In this document: positions 1 through 7,150 of the stretch, piece after piece | Layout: each line of letters begins with the position of its first letter | Position numbering within the stretch: position 1 is the first letter of the stretch | Assembly: GCA_022823235.1 (NCBI GenBank) | Contig: JAJDXO010000011.1 | Coordinates: 1 to 64,000 of the forward strand | Reading direction: 5' to 3' | Source of the DNA: Rhodospirillales bacterium | Lineage (GTDB): Bacteria; Pseudomonadota; Alphaproteobacteria; Rhodospirillales; UBA2165 | Length of the DNA: 64,000 nucleotides | The notes under the pieces: model-generated | Databases searched by the model: none | Seen by the model: only the letters and a program-made list of their open reading frames with translations | What the model was told of the DNA's origin: nothing | Program-made: the position numbers and the translations under genes

Positions 1-107
1 GGCGCAACGCCGCCACGGCGCGAAGGAACCCGGCCTTCGGTGGCGCTCCCCGGTCCCCCGGGTGCGTTGCGGGCCTCGTCCGATGCACACACATCGCACT
101 TCGGCCC
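1..107. other. Unassigned segment rich in nested inverted repeats
   Basis: No convincing gene is visible before position 354. The first 107 bases can fold into nested helices: 4-10 pairs with 64-70, 11-16 with 40-45, 22-26 with 34-38, 49-53 with 58-62, then 71-75 with 103-107 enclosing 81-85 with 92-96. One frame is open from the window edge to a TAA at 121-123, but its Arg/Pro/Gly-rich composition is not persuasive. It could be part of a structured RNA, a 3' untranslated region or a palindromic repeat. The pairings are seen directly; any function is unknown. Confidence 0.3.
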
Positions 108-135
108 GCGCCTGCCCGGCTAACCGATGAGCGCC

Positions 136-169
136 ATCAAATTGATCCAATTTGGCCGGATACTGCTCT
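136..169 (-). repeat. Palindromic intergenic repeat, AGAGCAG family, copy 1
   Basis: Read on the minus strand it begins AGAGCAGTATCCGGCCAAAT and contains the dyad CAAATTG-GAT-CAATTTG. Related copies lie at 31657-31692 and 55957-55993, both at gene 3' ends, so this copy may mark the end of an upstream minus- or plus-strand unit. Confidence 0.6.
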
Positions 170-353
170 AACTTCCGGAAGGGCCGGCGCAAGCGCTGTC
201 GGGCCATGCTCACGGCGGCTTGAACGGCCCGCGGAAAGCGAAAAATGTCTCGGAGAACCGATCCAACGGCGGTACCCTTTGGCCCGCGCCTTCGACGTGT
301 TCGGCTACCCGTTCATGGCGCGGAAGCCCGGCTGAGACCGCCTTGGAGCCGAT

Positions 354-1379
354 ATGACCGTCGCCAATGTTCCGACTACTCTGTTTACGGGATTCTTCGG
401 CGTCGGCAAGACGACGGCGATCCGTCATCTGCTGTCGCACAAGCCGCCGGACGAGCGGTGGGCGGTCCTGGTCAACGAATTCGGCGAGGTGCCGGTCGAC
501 GGCGCGGCGCTCGAACCCGATGAAGCCGAAACCGACGGTGTGGTGATTCGCGAAATCGCCGGCGGGTGTATGTGTTGCACCATGAACCTGCCGATGAAGG
601 CGGCGATTACCGAGGTGCTCCGCCGGGCAAGGCCCGAGCGATTGATCATCGAGCCGACCGGCATCGGACACCCGGCGGGCATTCTGGATGAGCTTCGCGG
701 CGACGATCTCCGTGACGCGGTCGACGTGGGTGCGGTCATCTGCCTGGTCGATCCCAGGGTCGTCCAGGACCCCAGGCTGCGGGAGGTGGCCTTGCTTCGC
801 GATCAGGTGCATTTGGCGGACGTGCTGGTGGCCAACAAGGCCGATCTCGCGGCCGACGACGACTTGGAGGCCTTTGACGCATGGGCGCGGAACCTGTTTC
901 CGCCCAAGGCGGTGATCGAAACCACGAGCCGGGGTGTCCTCGACCCGGCACTGCTCGACCTCGCCGGCGATGCCGCGCGGGTGCCGTTGTTTCCGCATCT
1001 CCATGATCATGAGCATGACCACGGGTCTCCCGAATCGCTGGACACCGGGACTCTGTCGCCCGGAAAGCCCATCCGGCGGCGGAGCACCGGCGAAGGGTTC
1101 GATGCCTGCGGCTGGATATTCGATGCCCGCGATGTGTTTCGCCGGGACGATCTGGTCGACCTGCTGGGCCCTCCCGGCCCGGTCGGGAATCTTCAGCGCC
1201 TCAAAGGGGTATTCCGAACGCCGGACGGATGGCTGCTGATGGATCGGGTGCGGAATGAGATGACGGTGATGCCCATCGCCTATCGGCGGGACAGCCGGGT
1301 AGAGGTGATCGCCGAAACCGGGAATATTGACTGGACCGGCCTCGAAGGGGCGCTGCTGGAATTGATCGAGACCGGCTGA
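354..1379 (+). CDS. CobW/COG0523-family metal-handling GTPase
   Basis: A 341-residue member of the P-loop G3E GTPase family that includes CobW, UreG and zinc chaperones. The P-loop GFFGVGKTT is at residues 13-21, the CxCC metal site GGCMCCT has Cys at about 72, 74 and 75, and NKAD serves as the guanine-specificity motif. A His-rich linker (HLHDHEHDH, about residues 215-225) precedes the C-terminal CobW_C domain, as in zinc-handling members. The ATG at 354 follows a GGAG. No cobalamin, nitrile hydratase or urease gene is nearby, so the metal client cannot be named. A metallochaperone role is family knowledge; zinc is an inference from the His cluster. Confidence 0.88.
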   Translation: MTVANVPTTLFTGFFGVGKTTAIRHLLSHKPPDERWAVLVNEFGEVPVDGAALEPDEAETDGVVIREIAGGCMCCTMNLPMKAAITEVLRRARPERLIIEPTGIGHPAGILDELRGDDLRDAVDVGAVICLVDPRVVQDPRLREVALLRDQVHLADVLVANKADLAADDDLEAFDAWARNLFPPKAVIETTSRGVLDPALLDLAGDAARVPLFPHLHDHEHDHGSPESLDTGTLSPGKPIRRRSTGEGFDACGWIFDARDVFRRDDLVDLLGPPGPVGNLQRLKGVFRTPDGWLLMDRVRNEMTVMPIAYRRDSRVEVIAETGNIDWTGLEGALLELIETG

Positions 1380-1443
1380 CGGAGCGCCGGGACGCCAAGG
1401 TGAACGCGGCGGCGATGAGGCATAAAATGACTGCGTCAAGTAA

Positions 1444-1466
1444 GGTCAATTCGCTCCGAATTGACC
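1444..1466. repeat. GGTCAATTCG palindrome, copy 1
   Basis: Perfect 10-bp arms GGTCAATTCG/CGAATTGACC around a 3-bp centre. Two further copies with a 2-bp centre are at 1517-1538 and 12825-12846. It lies in the 372-bp gene-free stretch 1380-1751, which otherwise holds only repeats. Confidence 0.75.
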
Positions 1467-1516
1467 GAGCCGGTGATGACGACTTGGTTTGTGTCGTATT
1501 TCCACTCGTCATGTAA

Positions 1517-1538
1517 GGTCAATTCGGACGAATTGACC
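1517..1538. repeat. GGTCAATTCG palindrome, copy 2
   Basis: Reads GGTCAATTCG-GA-CGAATTGACC, identical to the copy at 12825-12846. Each sits within about 25 bp of a copy of the longer 130-bp repeat, upstream of it here and downstream there. Confidence 0.75.
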
Positions 1539-1560
1539 GACCCGGCGCAAGTCCGGGGTA

Positions 1561-1699
1561 TCCACATTTCCAATTCTTGAACCACAGAGACGGTGAGACA
1601 GTGAGGAGCACCGGGATCGAAACCTCTGCTCTCAACCTCTTTGCCTCTGTGTCTCTGTGGTGAATATCCTGGATGCCCCGAACAAGTCGGGGCATGACG
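1561..1699 (+). repeat. Intergenic repeat of about 130-140 bp, copy A
   Basis: Closely matches 12690-12819 apart from a few substitutions and a short length difference. Internal inverted arms CCACAGAGAC (1582-1591) and GTCTCTGTGG (1651-1660) bracket the core. The 3' end is a hairpin with arms ATGCCCCGA/TCGGGGCAT around ACAAG, ending near 1698. No coding capacity is evident. It resembles a non-autonomous or REP-like element; no transposase is seen. Confidence 0.75.
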
Positions 1700-1751
1700 A
1701 CGTGTGGGTGAGGGGGCGCAAAAACGGGAATCCCCCAATTGAGTCCGGACC

Positions 1752-2801
1752 CTAGCTCTGCGTCCCCCCGGCGTCCCGCTTGTAGTTGGTATCGATGTAC
1801 CAGCTCATATATTCAAGCACGGTCATGGGCTCGAACCGGGCCGGGTTGTCGTCCGAAATGCAGGTGTCCAGCGGATCGGCCACGGTCTCCGGGTTGGGAT
1901 TGAAGAACATGGCCATGGAATAACGGTCCTTCCGGGGCGGCACCACGCGGTGCGGCGTCGGCATGAACCGGCCGTTGGTCCAGCGGTTCAGGAACTCGCC
2001 CGTATTGACGATGATCGAATCCTTGATCGGCTTGGCGACCATCCACTCCTTTTCGGGCGTCAGAATTTCGAGTCCCGGCACGTCCGAGATGGGCAGCAGG
2101 GTCATGAAGCTGTGATCGCAGTGGGGCGCGATGCCGAACTGGTTCTCCTTGGCCTTGGCCGGCGGATAGTGGGCGTTGCGCGTCCACCAGGTGGGCTCGG
2201 TAAAGTAGGGCTCGAAGAAATCGGCGGGCTTGTCGAGGGCCAGCGCATACAGCGGCAGCATGGCGTAGCCCAGTTTGCTCATCTCGTTCTGGTAGTCGAC
2301 CATGGCGGTCTTGAACCGGGGCAGGCTCTCCGGCCACGGGTTGGGGCCGCAGAATCGGTAACCGGCCCGGATGTGGGGATGGTCCGGCGCGCGTTCGCGG
2401 GCCAGCGTGATGGTCTCGTTCAGGTCCTTCTCGGTGTTCTCGTTGATCACCGAGGTGACGTAGACCGTCGATTCCGACGGAATGTAACCGACCGAGTTCT
2501 CATTGATCTTGAGCTTGAGCTTCTCCTCCATGGGCAGCGCGCAGAATTCCTCCAGCGCCGCATAGGCCGCGTCGATGGGTTCCCGGTCGATGCCGTGATT
2601 GACCACATAGTAGAAACCGATGTTCTCCTGGATGTAGCGGAGCTGCGCCGCCAGTTCGTCGCGGGCCGCCGTGTCACCGGCAAGATAGCCGCCGAGATCG
2701 AGGGTCGGAATGTCGTGAAACCTGCCGTCGTCGCTCATCACGGTTTCCAGGGCGACGGGGGGCGCGGTCCGGGTGGTATCGAATTGGGCGGCGGTGCTCA
2801 T
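1752..2801 (-). CDS. 2-oxoglutarate/Fe(II)-dependent dioxygenase, isopenicillin-N-synthase-like
   Basis: A 349-residue protein with the DIOX_N region (IPTLDLGGYLAG onward, GFYYVVNHGI) and the 2OG-FeII_Oxy core. The iron triad is visible as HCDH (HxD) and TPHRVV (distal His); an Arg-x-Ser element (RYS) follows as the expected 2-oxoglutarate anchor. Such enzymes hydroxylate or desaturate small molecules using 2-oxoglutarate and O2 in the cytoplasm. The start has a strong AGGAGG 8 bp upstream; an internal Met at codon 22 is the alternative. It is transcribed divergently from a clear paralog at 2975. Substrate unknown. Confidence 0.88.
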   Translation of the reverse strand: MSTAAQFDTTRTAPPVALETVMSDDGRFHDIPTLDLGGYLAGDTAARDELAAQLRYIQENIGFYYVVNHGIDREPIDAAYAALEEFCALPMEEKLKLKINENSVGYIPSESTVYVTSVINENTEKDLNETITLARERAPDHPHIRAGYRFCGPNPWPESLPRFKTAMVDYQNEMSKLGYAMLPLYALALDKPADFFEPYFTEPTWWTRNAHYPPAKAKENQFGIAPHCDHSFMTLLPISDVPGLEILTPEKEWMVAKPIKDSIIVNTGEFLNRWTNGRFMPTPHRVVPPRKDRYSMAMFFNPNPETVADPLDTCISDDNPARFEPMTVLEYMSWYIDTNYKRDAGGTQS

Positions 2802-2974
2802 ATCAGCCTCCTGGAACGGCTCCGCGGTTCATCGTCGATGCGACGTTGATATAAGAATTACAGATATTAAATGGCTTAAAAAATGATAATTTATTTTTGG
2901 TGGGCGGAATCCCGGCCATTGGCCGGTCAATTCGCGCCAGCGCAAGGAGCACCGGCGGTGCCGGTGGACAGCCG
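2802..2974. promoter_or_regulatory. Divergent AT-rich promoter region between two dioxygenase genes
   Basis: 173 bp separate the divergent oxygenase genes. About 2845-2900 is strikingly AT-rich in a GC-rich genome and includes AAAT-GATA-ATTT, a short inverted repeat. It must hold both promoters; I cannot place -35/-10 boxes with confidence. Confidence 0.45.
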
Positions 2975-4009
2975 ATGACCCATACCCGGGAGATTCCGGT
3001 TCTCGATATCGCGCCGTTTCTCGCCGGTGATATGGAAGCGACCGGCGAACTCGCGAAGAACCTCCGTTGGATTCAAGAGGAGATCGGGTTCTACTACATC
3101 GTCGGTCACGGGGTGCCGGCGGATTTGATCGCCGCCGCGGTGGATCAGGTGCGCGGCCTGCACGCCCTGCCGCAGGACGAGAAGCTGAAACTCAAGGTGG
3201 ATGAGCGGACCACCGGCTACGTGCCCATCAAGTCGACCATCTACGTGACCACCGATGCGGGCGACAACACCAAGTACGATCTGAACGAGAACTATCGCAT
3301 CGTCCGGGAACGGCCCGACGATCATCCGGGCATCCGCGAGGGGCGCCGGTTTACCGGGCCCAACAAGTGGCCGGCGCCGGAGCTGCTTCCCGGCTTCAAG
3401 CCGACCATGCTGGCCTACTACCAGGCCATGGAAGACCTCGGCGGATCGCTGCTGCCGCTTTATGCCCGGGCCCTGGGCCTGGCGCCGAACTATTTCGACG
3501 GGATGTTCACCGATCCTCACTGGCTGACCCGCAATGTCCGGTATCCGGCGGTCGAGGCGGAGGAGGACGAGTTCGGAATTTCTCCCCATACGGACCACGG
3601 ATTCATTACGCTCCTGCCGATCCCCGAAATTCCGGGATTGGAGGTGAAGACCCGGGACGGCGACTGGATCACCGCCGGCTACGTGGAAGGCGCCATGATC
3701 GTCAACAGCGGCGACTTCATGCAGAAATGGACCAACGGCCGGTTCATCGCGACGCCGCACCGGGTGCTGGCACCGCCGGTGGAGCGGCATATCTCGGCGT
3801 TCTTCTACAACCCCAACTGGGATGTGCGGTCCGAGCCGCTGCCCGGCTGCACCGGGCCGGACAACCCGCCCCGCTACGAGGTGACGACCTTCTACGATCA
3901 CCTCTGCAACTACGTCGACAGGAACTACAAGAAGTCATCGGGCGGCCAAGCCCCGGACATGGCCCCGGACATGACGCCGGACATGGAAACCGATCCGGCT
4001 CTGTCCTGA
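2975..4009 (+). CDS. 2-oxoglutarate/Fe(II)-dependent dioxygenase, paralog of the divergent gene
   Basis: A 344-residue protein colinear with the 1752-2801 product (GFYYIVGHGV, SPHTDHGFITLLPIPEIPG, TPHRVL). The Fe ligands HxD and the distal His are present, followed by RHIS in place of the 2-oxoglutarate-anchoring RxS. An upstream ATG at 2897 adds an unrelated leader; I prefer 2975 because homology with the paralog begins there. The C-terminus carries a degenerate PDM repeat (PDMAPDMTPDMETDP) from a short tandem DNA repeat near 3950-3990. putA follows after 30 bp, so co-transcription is likely. An amino-acid substrate is possible but unproven. Confidence 0.86.
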   Translation: MTHTREIPVLDIAPFLAGDMEATGELAKNLRWIQEEIGFYYIVGHGVPADLIAAAVDQVRGLHALPQDEKLKLKVDERTTGYVPIKSTIYVTTDAGDNTKYDLNENYRIVRERPDDHPGIREGRRFTGPNKWPAPELLPGFKPTMLAYYQAMEDLGGSLLPLYARALGLAPNYFDGMFTDPHWLTRNVRYPAVEAEEDEFGISPHTDHGFITLLPIPEIPGLEVKTRDGDWITAGYVEGAMIVNSGDFMQKWTNGRFIATPHRVLAPPVERHISAFFYNPNWDVRSEPLPGCTGPDNPPRYEVTTFYDHLCNYVDRNYKKSSGGQAPDMAPDMTPDMETDPALS

Positions 4010-4039
4010 GCGCCGCGCAGACCATGACCCTGGTGAGAA

Positions 4040-7000
4040 ATGCGGGCTAGGCCAACCGTATCCGGACGGTTCGGGAATCTGGACGCCTATCGCACGGCGA
4101 CCGATGAAGCGGCCGTCGAGCGGTTGCGCGCCGTCTATGGTTTCTCGCCCGGGCAGCACGCCAGGATCGAATCCCGCGCCCGGGATCTCGTGGCCCATAT
4201 CCGCGATCAGCGCCGTGTGGCGGGCGGCATCGACCTGCTGCTCCAGGAGTATGATCTGTCCACCGACGAGGGCGTGGCGCTCATGTGCCTCGCCGAGGCG
4301 CTGCTCCGGGTGCCGGACGCGGAGACCGCCGACCGCCTGATCCGCGACAAGATTCTCGATGCCGACTGGTCCCGGCATATTGGCGAGAGCGACCATCTGC
4401 TGGTCAATGCGTCGACCTGGGCGATGATGCTGACCGGCAAGGTGCTCGAGTGGAATCCGGAGTCGGAAGAATCGCACAACCTGATCGCCGGGCTGCTGGC
4501 ACGCGGCGCCGAGCCGGTCATCCGCCGGGCCATGGTGCACGCCATGCACATCATCGGCGACCAGTTCGTCCTCGGGCAGACGATAGAATCGGCCATCGAA
4601 TCGGCGGGCGGACCGGAACACGCGGGTTATCTGTTCTCATTCGACATGCTGGGCGAGGGCGCGCGGACGGCCGTCGACGCCGAGCGTTACCTGGCGGCCT
4701 ACCGGAACGCCGTCACCGCGGTCGGCGGCACCGTCGCCGGCGCCGGTATTCATGCCGCGCCCGGGGTGTCGATCAAACTGTCGGCGCTCCATCCCCGCTA
4801 CGAATACGCGCAACGGGACCGGGTGATGGCCGAATTGGTTCCCCGGGTCGGCGATCTGGCCCGCGCGGCCATGGAGCGCGGTGTGAGCCTGTGCATCGAC
4901 GCGGAGGAATCGGAACGGCTGTTGATTTCCCTGGAGGTGTTCGAGGCGGTCAAGCTCAGCCCGGAGCTGAAGGATTGGCCCGGGCTCGGCCTGGCGGTCC
5001 AGGCCTATCAGAAACGGGCGCCGGAAGTCATCGCCGCCGTCGAGGGCATCGCCCGGGACAGCGGCTCCCCGGTGATGGTCCGGCTGGTCAAGGGCGCCTA
5101 CTGGGACAGCGAGATCAAGCGCGCCCAGCAGGAAGGGCTCGCCGACTATCCCGTCTACACCCGCAAACAGGCAACCGACGTGTCCTATCTCGCGTGCGCC
5201 CGGGCGCTGCTGGACCAGCCCGGGCACATCTATCCCCAGTTCGCCACCCACAACGCCCACACGATTGCGGCGGTTCTGGAGATCGCCGGAGGACCGGACC
5301 GCCGGCTTGAGTTCCAGCGCCTTCACGGCATGGGAAAACCGCTCTACGACAAGATCCTGAAAGAAGGCGGGGGACGGCTCACCTGCCGAACCTACGCGCC
5401 GGTGGGCGGGCATCGGGAGTTGCTGTCCTATCTGGTCCGGCGGCTGCTGGAAAACGGCGCCAATTCCTCCTTCGTCAACAGATTGGCGGACGACGATCTG
5501 CCGGTGGAGCGGGTGATCGCCGATCCCGACCGGCGGCTCAAATCCTTCGATACTCTTCGAAACGACCGAATTCCATTGCCCGAAGATCTCTACCGGCCGC
5601 ACCGGGCCAACTCCCCGGGTTGCGACCTGACCATGCCGGCGGTCGCCGAGGCCATCGCGGCGGCGCTCCGCGGCCTTGAGCCGGTCCATGCCGGCCATGG
5701 GCACCCTGAGAGCGCGATTGTTGCCGTCTATAATCCCGCCCGCCGTTCGGAAGAGGTCGGCACCATCGGCACGGCGAGTCCCCCGGCGGTCGACGGAGCC
5801 CTGCGCGCGGCTGCGGCGGCGCGGGACGGTTGGAACGGAATTCCCGCGGCGGCCCGGGCGGAGATACTCGAACGCGCGGCGGAACTGCTGGACGCCCGAA
5901 TGTTCGATTTTGCCGCGTTGTGTATCCGCGAAGCCGGCAAAACCATCCCCGACGCCATTGCCGAGGTTCGCGAGGCCGCCGATTTCCTCCGTTATTACGC
6001 GGCGGAAGCGCGCGCGGCATTCGGCAATCCGCAGACCCTGCCGGGTCCCACCGGCGAGACCAACGAGCTTCGTCTGGCGGGCCGCGGCACCATCGCCTGC
6101 ATCAGCCCGTGGAACTTCCCTTTGGCGATTTTCGTGGGCCAGGCGTCCGCGGCGCTGGCCGCCGGCAATAGCGTTGCGGCCAAGTCGGCGGAGCAGACGC
6201 CGCTGATCGCCGAAAAGGCGGTGCGCCTGCTCCACGAAGCCGGCGTGCCCGAAGACGTGCTGCATCATTTGCCGGGAGACGGGCCGGGCGTCGGCGGGGT
6301 CCTGGTCTCCCACCCGCTCATCGACGGCGTCGCGTTCACCGGGTCGTTCGAGACGGCCCGGGCCATCAACCGGGCGCTCGCGGCGCGGGAAGGCCCGTTG
6401 GTCCCGCTGGTCGCCGAGACCGGCGGCATCAATGCGATGATCGCCGATTCGACGGCGTTGCCCGAGCAATTGGTCGACGACGTGGCCCAGTCCGTCTTCC
6501 GGAGCGCCGGGCAGCGCTGCTCGGCGCTGCGCGCCCTGCTGCTTCAGGATGATACGGCGGACGGCGTCATCGACATGCTGGCGGGCAACGCAGCCGAACT
6601 GAGGCTCGGCGATCCCGCCATGCTGGAGACCGATGTCGGCCCGATCATCGACCAAGAGGCGCTCGCCCGGCTCGAGGCTCATTGCCGGCGAATGGACGAA
6701 CGCGCCGTTACCCATTTCGCCGGGAACCTGCCGGAAGGGACGGCGGACGGTACTTTCCTGGCGCCCCGGATTTACGAAATCGACAGTCTGGACGACCTTG
6801 AAAACGAGGTCTTCGGCCCCGTGCTGCACGTGATCCGATACGATGCCGCCGACATCGACCGGGTGATCGATCAGATCAACCGCAAGGGCTATGGCCTCAC
6901 GCTCGGCATCCACAGCCGCATCGGCGCTTTCGCCGACTATGTGAGCTCCCGCGTGCGGGTCGGCAACGCCTATGTCAACCGCAACATGATCGGCGCGGCG

Positions 7001-7150
7001 GTGGGCGTTCAGCCCTTCGGCGGCGAGGGACTGTCGGGCACCGGCCCCAAGGCCGGCGGGCCGCACTATCTTCAGCGGTTTGCCGTGGAACGCGCGCTGA
7101 CGGTCAACACCGCCGCCACCGGCGGCAACGCCGAACTACTCGCCCGCTAG
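4040..7150 (+). CDS. putA: Bifunctional proline dehydrogenase / L-glutamate gamma-semialdehyde dehydrogenase
   Basis: A 1036-residue PutA that oxidises proline to P5C (FAD) and then to glutamate (NAD+), with channelling between sites; membrane-associated during turnover. The proline dehydrogenase barrel spans roughly residues 130-440 (VMVRLVKGAYWDSEIKRAQ) and the aldehyde dehydrogenase roughly 530-1000, with Glu793 in VAETGG and catalytic Cys827 in GQRCSALR. The N-terminus lacks the ribbon-helix-helix DNA-binding domain of trifunctional E. coli PutA, so it cannot self-repress that way. It lies 30 bp after a dioxygenase gene; its last 15 bp overlap the convergent TRAP permease gene. Confidence 0.96.
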   Translation: MRARPTVSGRFGNLDAYRTATDEAAVERLRAVYGFSPGQHARIESRARDLVAHIRDQRRVAGGIDLLLQEYDLSTDEGVALMCLAEALLRVPDAETADRLIRDKILDADWSRHIGESDHLLVNASTWAMMLTGKVLEWNPESEESHNLIAGLLARGAEPVIRRAMVHAMHIIGDQFVLGQTIESAIESAGGPEHAGYLFSFDMLGEGARTAVDAERYLAAYRNAVTAVGGTVAGAGIHAAPGVSIKLSALHPRYEYAQRDRVMAELVPRVGDLARAAMERGVSLCIDAEESERLLISLEVFEAVKLSPELKDWPGLGLAVQAYQKRAPEVIAAVEGIARDSGSPVMVRLVKGAYWDSEIKRAQQEGLADYPVYTRKQATDVSYLACARALLDQPGHIYPQFATHNAHTIAAVLEIAGGPDRRLEFQRLHGMGKPLYDKILKEGGGRLTCRTYAPVGGHRELLSYLVRRLLENGANSSFVNRLADDDLPVERVIADPDRRLKSFDTLRNDRIPLPEDLYRPHRANSPGCDLTMPAVAEAIAAALRGLEPVHAGHGHPESAIVAVYNPARRSEEVGTIGTASPPAVDGALRAAAAARDGWNGIPAAARAEILERAAELLDARMFDFAALCIREAGKTIPDAIAEVREAADFLRYYAAEARAAFGNPQTLPGPTGETNELRLAGRGTIACISPWNFPLAIFVGQASAALAAGNSVAAKSAEQTPLIAEKAVRLLHEAGVPEDVLHHLPGDGPGVGGVLVSHPLIDGVAFTGSFETARAINRALAAREGPLVPLVAETGGINAMIADSTALPEQLVDDVAQSVFRSAGQRCSALRALLLQDDTADGVIDMLAGNAAELRLGDPAMLETDVGPIIDQEALARLEAHCRRMDERAVTHFAGNLPEGTADGTFLAPRIYEIDSLDDLENEVFGPVLHVIRYDAADIDRVIDQINRKGYGLTLGIHSRIGAFADYVSSRVRVGNAYVNRNMIGAAVGVQPFGGEGLSGTGPKAGGPHYLQRFAVERALTVNTAATGGNAELLAR

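Noticed and set aside
1..353. Cobalamin riboswitch ahead of the CobW-like gene
   Set aside because: A CCCGCAAC string on the minus strand recalled the riboswitch core, but orientation is wrong and the B12 box and other conserved motifs are not found.
1561..1699. Insertion sequence
   Set aside because: The repeat is only about 130-140 bp with no transposase frame; recorded as a repeat instead.
4637..7066. Very long open frame (809 codons) antisense to putA
   Set aside because: It is a GC-rich shadow of putA codons with no recognisable domain; the plus-strand product has full catalytic motifs.
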